Positions 15,171 to 22,737 of a DNA stretch of 33,571 nucleotides are shown here, in pieces. Under the pieces are notes generated by a model. It saw nothing but the letters and a program-made list of their open reading frames with translations. It was not told where the DNA came from and made no database searches. The position numbers were made by a program, and so were the translations under genes. The stretch is from Candidatus Nitrosopumilus sp. (GTDB lineage Archaea; Thermoproteota; Nitrososphaeria; Nitrososphaerales; Nitrosopumilaceae), in assembly GCA_016125975.1 (NCBI GenBank), contig JAEFCZ010000073.1:1-33571 (forward strand). Reading direction: 5' to 3'. Position 1 is the stretch's first letter. Each line of letters opens with the position of its first letter.

Positions 15171-16946
15171 TTGTCAATCTCATTTAATCTAGATAAAAAA
15201 CTCATTTTGTTGGTAATGGTTGTATCAGTAATTGCGTTGACAATTACGGGATTTCTTAGTTTCAATTATGCTGATCAGATTCTAAAACAAAGAACAGGAG
15301 ATCAATTACTTGGAGAATCTACTGTACGTGGAGAAACTCTGAGATTACTCTTTGAATCAAGAATTGAGCAAAATCAAATTTTAGCAAATGATCCTATGAT
15401 TGAATTTTTGATTACAGAGATGAATAAAGTGCCAGAAATGCAACTAAAATCCATTAAAGAAGAAAAACGTAGGGATTTTCTAATTCAAGTACAAGCATTT
15501 CAGGAACTAATTGGATTTTCAATCGGATTTGAAGATGTTAAGATAATTGGAAAGGATGGAAATGTTTTCTTTTCACTTGTAGGAATATCTGATGAAGATT
15601 ACTCTCAAAATGAGTATTTTCAAAGAGGATTAAAGGAATCTTTTGTAGATTTTGAACCAGCAGAATCTGGCAAAAAGATGATTGTGATATCTCCAGTTTA
15701 TGCATCAGATAGTAAAATTGGTGACGAATCAATTGGAGTTATTATTTCAAGAATGAGGACAGCTGCAATTGATAATATTTTGCTTAATAGAAGTGGGTTA
15801 GGAGAAACTGGTGAAGTATACATTGTAAATGATGATTTTGTAATGTTATCTGAATCTAGATTTTTTGAAAATGCTGTATTTGAACAAAGAGTAGATACTG
15901 TGGGTGTGCAAAAATGTTTCATTCAAGGAGAAGAAAATATAGGATTTTACCCTGATTACAGAGATATTCCGATTTACGGTTCTTCATATTGTGCTCAAGA
16001 TTTAGGAATTGTTTTACTTGCAGAAATTGATGAAGGAGAAGTAGAAAAGCCAATAAATATTTTGCAAGATAGAATATTGTTTACAGGGATAGTAATAACT
16101 GCTGTAATGGGAATTGTTGCTTTTGTTATGTCAAAATCATTATCAAGACCACTAATCAAATTGAAAAGTGCTGCAAATAAAATTGCAGGCGGGGATTTTG
16201 ATGTAAGAACTGATATTAAAACAAGAGATGAGATTGGAGAATTATCTAATGCATTTGATTCAATGGCACAAAAATTACAAGAATCATTAATTGAAATTAA
16301 AGAAAAGGAGGAAGTGATTAAACAACTTGAAGGAGATATGTTGTTGAAGTTTTCTCAACATGAAGAAAATGATTGTGTAGGTGTGATTGATATGGCAGAC
16401 TCTACTAGAATATCATCAAAATTATCTGATGAGGACATTACTAAACTATATGAAATCTTTTTGAATTTTATGGCAAAAATTGTTCTTAATCATAAAGGAG
16501 AAGTTATAAAAAATATTGGAGATGCTTTAATGTTTAGATTTGCAAATATTGATACCAACAATAATGCTATGTTGAAAAATATTTTAGAATGTTGTTTATG
16601 TATGGTTGAATCTAATGGAAAACTACAAGAACAACTCAAAAAAGAAAATTTGCCGAAATTAGATTATAAAATTAGTTTAACATATGGACCTGTCAAGGTA
16701 GCAGAAAGTACTACTTCTAAAATAAGTGATGTTTTTGGACCTACTGTAAATCGATGTTTTAAAATTAATTCACTTTGTCCAAAAAACAGTCTAGTAGTTG
16801 GTGAAAATGTACGTAATATTTTCACAGATTTTTCAGAATATGAATTTACAGAATTATGTATAATTGAATTAAAGCAAAAATATGGTTATAATATTTTTGA
16901 AGTTAGAAGAAAAATGTTTGATGGTTTTGGAACAAAATCAGATTAA
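15171..16946 (+). CDS. Membrane receptor with HAMP and class III nucleotidyl cyclase domains
   Basis: A sensor of 591 residues. TM1 (LILLVMVVSVIALTITGFLSF, about 11-31, one residue more than quoted here as LILLVMVVSV) leads to an extracellular Cache-like region of about 270 residues with GFEDVKIIGKDGNVFFS and GETGEVYIVNDD; TM2 lies at about 303-322. A HAMP domain follows (SRPLIKLKSAANKIAGGDFD...TRDEIGELSNAFDSM), a short coiled coil (ESLIEIKEKEEVIKQLEGDM), then a class III cyclase domain (about 400-580). Both metal aspartates appear present: VIDMADST and KNIGDALMFRF; GPTVNRCFKI supplies the Asn/Arg region. It probably makes a cyclic nucleotide in response to an external ligand. Start TTG chosen from promoter spacing. 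Confidence 0.85.
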   Translation: MSISFNLDKKLILLVMVVSVIALTITGFLSFNYADQILKQRTGDQLLGESTVRGETLRLLFESRIEQNQILANDPMIEFLITEMNKVPEMQLKSIKEEKRRDFLIQVQAFQELIGFSIGFEDVKIIGKDGNVFFSLVGISDEDYSQNEYFQRGLKESFVDFEPAESGKKMIVISPVYASDSKIGDESIGVIISRMRTAAIDNILLNRSGLGETGEVYIVNDDFVMLSESRFFENAVFEQRVDTVGVQKCFIQGEENIGFYPDYRDIPIYGSSYCAQDLGIVLLAEIDEGEVEKPINILQDRILFTGIVITAVMGIVAFVMSKSLSRPLIKLKSAANKIAGGDFDVRTDIKTRDEIGELSNAFDSMAQKLQESLIEIKEKEEVIKQLEGDMLLKFSQHEENDCVGVIDMADSTRISSKLSDEDITKLYEIFLNFMAKIVLNHKGEVIKNIGDALMFRFANIDTNNNAMLKNILECCLCMVESNGKLQEQLKKENLPKLDYKISLTYGPVKVAESTTSKISDVFGPTVNRCFKINSLCPKNSLVVGENVRNIFTDFSEYEFTELCIIELKQKYGYNIFEVRRKMFDGFGTKSD

Positions 16947-16972
16947 ATTTTATAATATTTTACATAATCTGA

Positions 16973-18127
16973 TTAGTTTTTAGAAAAGCCAAATCTTGAT
17001 GCCCAACCTGATTTTTGTTTTTTTGTTGGTTTTTTTGAAAGATTGTTTAACATTTCATATGTAATCGTAAATCCATGACCAACCATTGTTACATCATTTG
17101 CATAATTTTCTTTGTTAGATACAAATTCATCAGCCAAATCTTTAATTTTCTTTGTTTTGAGATCAAATAATCTGATTTTTTTGCCATTTTCTAATTCAAT
17201 TTTGGCATCACCACTTAATCCTTGAATTGAGAAATTTTCAAAGAATCGGATAGAACCGCTTTCTTTTAGTTTGATAACAGAATCATAAGTGAGTTTTCCT
17301 CCATAAAATAAAACTTCACGTGCAGAAATTATTACATCGTCTTCTACATTTAGAACAATAATTGTATCAGCGTTTAACGATACAGTGTTGACTACATTTT
17401 CAGCAATGATTTTACCATTTGGAGCAGAAACTAGAGTTCTATGTTCCAGAATTTTATAAACACCAACTTTCCCATCAGGATCTTCAACTCTAAATTTTCT
17501 ACCAAAAATATTTCCCACTACAATATTTCCATTATCTACAGTGATTATAGCACCATTTTCAATTTTATACTTATTTTCTACAGGATCAAGAAATTTGAAA
17601 TCTCCTTTTGTTAGATGAATGTTTGTTTGAAATTCTTTAGTCCATGAAGGACTGGTGATGCTTCCCTGCATGATAATTGGGCCATCATAAGTTAAACTCC
17701 CAGCCATAAAATTTCCTTTAATAGACAATGCACCATTAGCTTTTCTTTCTAATTCAATTTCACCAAGGGTTTTTGAACCAAATAATCTTGACGCAGTTGA
17801 ATTTGCTCTATTTAATGCACCTGCCCATTCTTCAGCTGTTTTCATTTCTTTAGATAATTGTTGACCTAGAATCTGATTTTTTCTTCTTACATCAGATTCA
17901 GATTCATCAGAATAAACTCTTGAATTTTTTATTTTTTCAATATCCGTTTCAGGATATTTTTTACCAATTTTTAGATCTTCATATGCTTGTTTAATTTTTA
18001 TAAACTGTTCATTTTCTCCACCACGATCAGCATGATATTGCAAGGCTAGTCTTCTAAATGCATCACGAATTTCTTTTTCAGTAGTTCCTTCAACGATTCC
18101 TAAAATATCATAATTGCTTTCAACCAT
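16973..18127 (-). CDS. J-domain protein with atypical HAD motif and beta-helix-like C-terminus
   Basis: Residues 1-55 form a DnaJ-type J domain (NYDILGI, EIRDAFRRLALQYH, FIKIKQAYEDLK). The invariant HPD tripeptide that stimulates Hsp70 is HAD here (H32-A33-D34; the codon is GCT), so Hsp70 coupling may be weak or absent. A helical linker (about 60-120) precedes about 230 residues of short strands with regular turns (GNFMAGSLTYDGPIIMQGSI, NGAIITVDNGNIVVGNIFG, NGKIIAENVVNTVSLNADTI), which resemble a bactofilin or polymer-forming beta-helix. The tail is basic. No signal peptide or membrane helix. It converges with the cyclase gene. Role unknown; a scaffold or assembly factor is possible. Confidence 0.8.
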   Translation of the reverse strand: MVESNYDILGIVEGTTEKEIRDAFRRLALQYHADRGGENEQFIKIKQAYEDLKIGKKYPETDIEKIKNSRVYSDESESDVRRKNQILGQQLSKEMKTAEEWAGALNRANSTASRLFGSKTLGEIELERKANGALSIKGNFMAGSLTYDGPIIMQGSITSPSWTKEFQTNIHLTKGDFKFLDPVENKYKIENGAIITVDNGNIVVGNIFGRKFRVEDPDGKVGVYKILEHRTLVSAPNGKIIAENVVNTVSLNADTIIVLNVEDDVIISAREVLFYGGKLTYDSVIKLKESGSIRFFENFSIQGLSGDAKIELENGKKIRLFDLKTKKIKDLADEFVSNKENYANDVTMVGHGFTITYEMLNNLSKKPTKKQKSGWASRFGFSKN

Positions 18128-18228
18128 TTTCAGTACCGTCCAAATAATTTTTCATAATTCCTATACTTGTAGGTTATTACATTTACAGAATACCAAGAAT
18201 TTGAAAATAAAAAAATTAGAAAGATGTA

Positions 18229-18651
18229 CTATTTGACAACTAGTACAGGTATCTTGGTTTTGTGCATAACATAATTTGATGTACTACCAAGAAATGCTTC
18301 CTTTGCACCACCCATACCTCTTGCACCAATTACAATCATGTCAAATTTGCCCTTTTGTGCATATTTGACAATTTCAGAACCAGTGTGGCCGCCGCCTGTT
18401 TGATACTTGAATTTGGCACCTGCATTTTGTGCTTTCTTCATTGCAGGACCAATAGCTTTTACAGCCTTTTTTTGGGCATCGTCTTTCATTTTTTGTGTAT
18501 ACTTTATTCCTGCTGCTATAGGTAAGTGAAATACATAAAATCCTGTAATTTCAGCACCACTACCTTTTGCAATTTCAATTGCTCTATCCAAACCACGCGT
18601 GGAATTTGTAGAACCATCAAGTGGAACAAGGATTTTTGTAAATTTTGCCAT
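18229..18651 (-). CDS. Universal stress protein (UspA family)
   Basis: A cytoplasmic UspA-fold protein of 140 residues starting MAKFTKILVPLDGS. The family strand-loop VPLDGS, the central FDMIVIGARGMGG and the ATP-binding pattern G-x2-G-x9-G-S (GARGMGGAKEAFLGSTSNYV) are present, ending in the usual IPVLVVK strand. It probably binds ATP and acts as a stress-related regulator, but exact roles of archaeal Usps vary. The start at 18651 is preferred over the in-frame ATG at 18699, because the longer version adds 16 residues not typical of the fold. Confidence 0.92.
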   Translation of the reverse strand: MAKFTKILVPLDGSTNSTRGLDRAIEIAKGSGAEITGFYVFHLPIAAGIKYTQKMKDDAQKKAVKAIGPAMKKAQNAGAKFKYQTGGGHTGSEIVKYAQKGKFDMIVIGARGMGGAKEAFLGSTSNYVMHKTKIPVLVVK

Positions 18652-18777
18652 AGCATAATTTTTTGTCAATTCAGTATAAAGAGGAATATTAATTTTCAAA
18701 GTTGAAATTCTAAAATTACAATCAGAATTGGAAATTATATCTGTAGTTTTTATACAAAAAATCTTCTAAATTAAGAA

Positions 18778-19440
18778 TTGACAATTACCGAAATTTCAAA
18801 CAAACCAATTTCTATTATCAAAAATTCTACAATTTCTGATGCTATCAAAATGCTTCTCAACACAGAGATTAGTAGGTTAATTGTAAATGATGGCGGAAAA
18901 CATGTTGGCATAATTACTGAAAAAGGCATAGGACTACTTTTGTTCTCAGAGACCACAAAAAGAGGATTAGAAAAAATACCTGTTACAGATATTATGAAAC
19001 CTATTGAATTTGTTGAACAAGATGCAACTCCCAAAAATGCTGCAAAGATTATGGTAGAAAAAGGAATTAGTTCATTGGCTATAGGAAAAGAACAAGAAGT
19101 AAAAACAATTGTTACAAAAAGTGATCTTGTAAAATATTTTGCGAGAAGACTGCCAGAGAAAAATAAAGTGGTTGATTTTATGACTCACGATTATGAATCC
19201 ACACATACAGCTGCACCATTGTATAAAGTTGTAAGAAAGATGTTAGAGAGAAAAATTTCAAGAATAATTGTAAAAAATCAACAAGAAGAACCTGTAGGAA
19301 TAATTTCATTCAGAGATCTGTTTAGAATATCAATTGAACTTGGTAGTGAAGATGATTTTTCAGGAACAAATTTTGACAATGTTAGGCGTGGATTTCTCTC
19401 AGAAGATGGGTTTGGAGTATTTCATTGGCTAGAGATGTAA
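18778..19440 (+). CDS. CBS-domain protein, frameshifted near its 3' end
   Basis: Three CBS motifs can be read (ISIIKNSTISDAIKMLL...GIITEKG; VTDIMKPIEFVEQDATPKNAA...IVTKSDL; VVDFMTHDYESTHTAAPLYKV...GIISFRDLF). CBS pairs bind adenine nucleotides and regulate attached or partner proteins. After GFLSEDGFG the frame ends in HWLEM-stop, but the adjacent frame continues the fourth CBS motif (ISLARDVMTKGLITIKFNED...VSGLVVLD), so a missing base at about 19417-19422 is likely. That fourth motif is itself cut at the junction with a ParB-like gene at 19527-19541. The TTG start has a TATA-like tttttata about 26 bp upstream. It looks like a normal CBS protein damaged twice in 120 bp. Confidence 0.8.
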   Translation: MTITEISNKPISIIKNSTISDAIKMLLNTEISRLIVNDGGKHVGIITEKGIGLLLFSETTKRGLEKIPVTDIMKPIEFVEQDATPKNAAKIMVEKGISSLAIGKEQEVKTIVTKSDLVKYFARRLPEKNKVVDFMTHDYESTHTAAPLYKVVRKMLERKISRIIVKNQQEEPVGIISFRDLFRISIELGSEDDFSGTNFDNVRRGFLSEDGFGVFHWLEM

Positions 19441-20243
19441 TGACTAAAGGATTAATCACTATCAAATTTAATGAAGACTTGGCAGAAGCTTGCAATGTAT
19501 TATTAGAAAATAATGTGAGCGGATTAGTTGTTCTTGATGGACACCATCGATATAAAATTTGTAAGGAATTAGGGATAAAACCTAAAACCGCAATTCGAAA
19601 ATTTGCTACAAAAACAGATGAAATAATTTGTGTTGGTGAGTCAAATCTACAGGGCAGGCAATTATCACCAATTCAACAAATTGAGATTGCGCAAAAACTA
19701 GAACCCCATTACAAAAAACAAGCAGAAATACGCATGAAAACTGGAAAGAAGGCAGACCCTGTGGAAATATTTCCACAGGGTAAGACTAGAGATGGGCTTG
19801 GTAAAATGGCAAATGTCTCAGGCAGAACATATGAAAAAGGCGTTGAGATTCTAAAAAAGGCACCAAAAAAAGAGATAGAAAAGGTCAAAAACGGTGACAA
19901 AAGTATATCAAAACTACATCGTGAGATTGTAAAAAAAGAGAAAAAGACAAAACTCCAAAGGGTGATAAAAAAGCAGCAGGTAATTCTACCAAAGACAGTT
20001 CAGCTTTACAACAAAAAATTCCAGGATGTGAAAATTGCACTTGGTTCTGTGTCATTGATATTTACAGATCCATTATACCATGACGAGTTTTTGTCACTGT
20101 ATAAGGACTTGGCAAAGCAGGCTTTCAAAGTGTTGCGTGATAATGGAAGTCTACTTTGCTATATCGGACAAAAAAATATTGTCAAAATAATTGCAATGAT
20201 GGGAATCAGAAAAAATCCAAACATCATTAACCTGGTTGATTAA
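19425..20243 (+). CDS. ParB-like/DNA methyltransferase fragment fused to CBS remnant
   Basis: Residues 1-38 continue the upstream CBS protein (LARDVMTKG...GLVVLD). From residue 39 the sequence is the middle of a ParB-like protein: GHHRYKICKELGI, LSPIQQIEIAQKLEPHYKKQAE, then a helix-turn-helix-like GKTRDGLGKMANVSGRTYEKG, and a lysine-rich linker. The last 70 residues begin an N6/N4 DNA methyltransferase (VSLIFTDPLYHDEFLSLYKDLAKQAFKVLRDNGSLL), with DPLY in place of DPPY, and stop at IINLVD well before the SAM-binding half. Both the ParB N-terminus and the methyltransferase C-terminus are missing. Genes of this type are common on viruses and integrated elements, so this is probably a remnant, or an assembly chimera. 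Confidence 0.75.
   Translation: MARDVMTKGLITIKFNEDLAEACNVLLENNVSGLVVLDGHHRYKICKELGIKPKTAIRKFATKTDEIICVGESNLQGRQLSPIQQIEIAQKLEPHYKKQAEIRMKTGKKADPVEIFPQGKTRDGLGKMANVSGRTYEKGVEILKKAPKKEIEKVKNGDKSISKLHREIVKKEKKTKLQRVIKKQQVILPKTVQLYNKKFQDVKIALGSVSLIFTDPLYHDEFLSLYKDLAKQAFKVLRDNGSLLCYIGQKNIVKIIAMMGIRKNPNIINLVD
19756..19781. repeat. 26-bp perfect palindrome inside the ParB-like coding region
   Basis: The half site accctgtggaaat is followed at once by its exact reverse complement atttccacagggt; the next flanking pair (g/a) does not match. It encodes ADPVEIFPQGK in the ParB-like frame. A long perfect palindrome inside a parB-like gene is the usual arrangement of a parS centromere site, although this is not the bacterial parS word. 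It could also be a hairpin or a binding site for another factor. Confidence 0.6.
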
Positions 20244-20472
20244 TAAACAGTTTCTAAATAACCTTCAATTCAAGCCTGGTATTAGACCATTTAGAGTTCC
20301 AGCAAATATTGGAAAATTCCCAATTTTGCCATTATTTGGTTTTGGAACAACTGTTTACATGGCATTACAATTTGAAGTCGAGGTAGTTCTTGTTGGATTA
20401 GCAATTATTGCAATTGGAGCTATTTTGTATATAATTTTGAGAAGAAGAAAAGATTTTATGAATTCTGATTAA
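20236..20472 (+). CDS. C-terminal fragment of an APC-type amino-acid permease
   Basis: About 78 residues from a TTG: after an unrelated-looking start (INKQFLNN) the sequence reads GIRPFRVPANIGKFPILPLFGF, then two hydrophobic helices (TTVYMALQF and VVLVGLAIIAIGAILYIILRRRK). The pattern R.FRVP...FPILP.. followed by two helices is the usual end of APC-superfamily permeases such as amino-acid transporters. The ten or so preceding helices are absent, and the upstream DNA is the methyltransferase fragment, so this is a gene remnant. Where the permease sequence begins is uncertain (between about 20210 and 20275). It converges with the next gene by four bases. Confidence 0.55.
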   Translation: MINKQFLNNLQFKPGIRPFRVPANIGKFPILPLFGFGTTVYMALQFEVEVVLVGLAIIAIGAILYIILRRRKDFMNSD

Positions 20473-21125
20473 CTCTTTTTAGATTTTCCAAGTGCAACAA
20501 CTGCAATTGCTATACCAATTAATCCAACACCAATTCCTACATAACTCATATCTGTTTGTTGTTTAGTTTCTTCTAAATTTCTTACAGAATCTTTTAGATC
20601 ACCAATATCTTCAATCAATGCAGTATGACCATCAATCATTTGCTGTACAGTAATGTCAGATGGTTCAGGGAATTCAATGTATGAACGCTCTACAACTTTT
20701 GGAGGATGCATTGATAGACTAATTGGAGTATCTTTAATTGAACCTAACATGTTTGCTTGATAAAATCCAGATATAGTTGGATTAACGAATGCATAATATT
20801 TTCCAGGAATGTCATGATCAGGTGAAAGTGGAAGTGTTATGCTGTCATCTTTGAAAATTAATTGCATCTTTACTGTTTTTTTTAAACCTTCGACTCCATT
20901 TTGAAATTCTTGAGATTCTGCACATTTGATTGGTTCTGGAATTTCAGGACATGAAACTAATGGACTAACATAGAATTCAATTGCATTTGTTTCACCAGAA
21001 ACAACTGGTTCATTCATCCATCCAATTTCTACTCTATATTCTCCAACTGCATCAACAGTATGCCCATATGCTAAACCAATGGAGCCTGGAATTATCAATA
21101 AAAGAAGAATAAAGATGATTTTCAT
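20469..21125 (-). CDS. Exported, C-terminally anchored beta-sandwich protein
   Basis: A protein of 218 residues with a signal peptide (MKIIFILLLLIIPGSIGLAYG), an extracellular strand-rich domain (VGEYRVEIGWMNEPVVSGETNAIEFYVS... to PGKYYAFVNPTISGFYQANM), a helical stalk (QQMIDGHTALIEDIGDLKDSVRNLEE), then a C-terminal membrane helix (VGIGVGLIGIAIAVVAL) and a basic GKSKKS end. The layout resembles archaeal surface-anchored YtkA/CopC-like domains with a coiled-coil stalk. The domain has two cysteines (SCPEIPEPIKC), perhaps a disulfide. It starts on ATG 21125, upstream of glutamine synthetase's 3' end on the same strand. Confidence 0.7.
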   Translation of the reverse strand: MKIIFILLLLIIPGSIGLAYGHTVDAVGEYRVEIGWMNEPVVSGETNAIEFYVSPLVSCPEIPEPIKCAESQEFQNGVEGLKKTVKMQLIFKDDSITLPLSPDHDIPGKYYAFVNPTISGFYQANMLGSIKDTPISLSMHPPKVVERSYIEFPEPSDITVQQMIDGHTALIEDIGDLKDSVRNLEETKQQTDMSYVGIGVGLIGIAIAVVALGKSKKS

Positions 21126-21202
21126 ATTAAGAAAAGTTGGATTAGATTTTAAAAATGTTCTACAAGTTTCTTTTAATGAATTTAATTTAGTGTTTGTACC
21201 AA

Positions 21203-22648
21203 TTATGCATCAGCATACATTGAAACTTCCCATGCTGTAGGGGTTTGAGCAAATGCAACATATTCTTTATACTTTAATTCAGAATACACATCAAGAAAAT
21301 CTTTTGTAAATACATCTTCAAGGAATTTTGAATCAGATGATAGAGAGTCAAGAGCGCCTTTTAGTGATACAGGTAATGAACCAATCTTGTATTCTCTTTT
21401 CTTTTCTGTAGAAAGTTTGTATACATTTTCTTCAATTGGATCACCAGGATCAATTTTATTTTTAATCCCATCTAAACCTGCAAGTAATAATGCCGCTTCT
21501 AGGAGATAGATATTTGCAGTGGGATCAGGAACTCTATATTCAAGTCTCTTACTTTTTGATTGATTTCTATTATACATTGGAACTCTAATTGCAGCAGATC
21601 TATTTGCTAATCCCCAACAAACATTGACAGGTGCCTCAAATCCAGGAACAAGACGTTTGTAGGAATTAGTTGTTGGGTTTGAAATTGCACATAAAGCTGA
21701 TGCATGACTCAAAATTCCTCCAATATAGTATCTTCCAATTTGACTCATTTGTGCAAGTTCGTCATTTTCATCATACATTTCATTTGAGTCTCCATTCCAC
21801 AAACTTTGATGAGTATGCATTGCTGATGCGTTATCACCAAAAATTGGTTTTGGCATAAATGTTGCAACTTTGTTTTTTCTTTTAGCTTTAACTTTCACTA
21901 AATTTTTTACTCCAATAACATAATCAGCCATTTGTATCATTTCATCATAAACAAGATTAATTTCACATTGACCAGAAGTTGCTACTTCATGGTGTTCAGC
22001 TTCTATTCTAATTCCAAAGTAATTATACAAATCATCACAGACATCTTTTCTAAATCCTTCAAGTGTATCTTTAGGCTGAGATGGATAATACCCTTCTTTG
22101 ATATCTATAGCAGTACTAACGTTTCCTTTAGCCCATGGAGATTCTTTTGATTCAATTGAGTAACCAGAGCCACCATAGGAATGTGTTGCAGCATAAGGAG
22201 AAGGATAAACATTGATGGTATCAAAAACAAAAAATTCTATTTCAGGACCCCAATTTGTGTGAGTAAATCCGAATTCTTTTAATTTTTGTGATGCTTTGTA
22301 TGCAATACCTCTTGAATCTCTGTTGTATCTTGAACTTTCATCTGTACTACCATCATACAAATCACAAAATATTCTACCATTTTTTCTATTACCAGGATCA
22401 TAATCAGATGGAAGAATTTTAAATGAATTTGGATCAGGCATTAAGATCATATCAGAATTATTTACAGATTTGAATCCAACAATTGAGCTTGCATCTAATT
22501 TTTCAAGACCGTTGACAAAACTGCTTTTATCAATTGCATAGCTTGGCATTCCAACATTATGTAATTCGCCAAAAATATCTACAAACCAAAAATCAATGAA
22601 TGAAATTTTTTCATCTTGTATAGTCTGTAATACTTGATCTGCGTTCAA
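21203..22648 (-). CDS. glnA: Glutamine synthetase, type I
   Basis: Condenses glutamate and ammonium with ATP to glutamine; in an ammonia oxidiser it is the main assimilation step. The 481 residues contain GPEIEFFVFD (n1 metal ligands, about 133-142), EAEHHEVATSGQCEIN (about 217), GDNASAMHTHQSLW (about 270-283), NPTTNSYKRLVPGFEAPVN (about 322-340) and RSAAIRVP (about 347-354). The bacterial adenylylation tyrosine region is not obvious, so control is probably by other means. Start is TTG, with an AT-rich TATA-like attagtaaat about 26 bp upstream on the minus strand. It lies between a surface protein and a KamA-family gene on the same strand, with 89 bp before it. Confidence 0.95.
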   Translation of the reverse strand: MNADQVLQTIQDEKISFIDFWFVDIFGELHNVGMPSYAIDKSSFVNGLEKLDASSIVGFKSVNNSDMILMPDPNSFKILPSDYDPGNRKNGRIFCDLYDGSTDESSRYNRDSRGIAYKASQKLKEFGFTHTNWGPEIEFFVFDTINVYPSPYAATHSYGGSGYSIESKESPWAKGNVSTAIDIKEGYYPSQPKDTLEGFRKDVCDDLYNYFGIRIEAEHHEVATSGQCEINLVYDEMIQMADYVIGVKNLVKVKAKRKNKVATFMPKPIFGDNASAMHTHQSLWNGDSNEMYDENDELAQMSQIGRYYIGGILSHASALCAISNPTTNSYKRLVPGFEAPVNVCWGLANRSAAIRVPMYNRNQSKSKRLEYRVPDPTANIYLLEAALLLAGLDGIKNKIDPGDPIEENVYKLSTEKKREYKIGSLPVSLKGALDSLSSDSKFLEDVFTKDFLDVYSELKYKEYVAFAQTPTAWEVSMYADA

Positions 22649-22737
22649 TTGATAATTTTAGAAAAGCAATTTACTAATGTTATCAAGTAAGATAGATTTG
22701 TCAAGATGGTCAGGTAAATTAAAAAAAATTATCGAAA

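Noticed and set aside
18652-18699. Longer universal stress protein start at 18699
   Set aside because: Adds MKINIPLYTELTKNYA, absent from the Usp fold; MAKFTKILVPLDGS is the standard start.
19425-20243. A complete new CBS-ParB-methyltransferase fusion enzyme
   Set aside because: Each of the three parts is truncated at a junction, so a functional designed fusion is not supported by the sequence.
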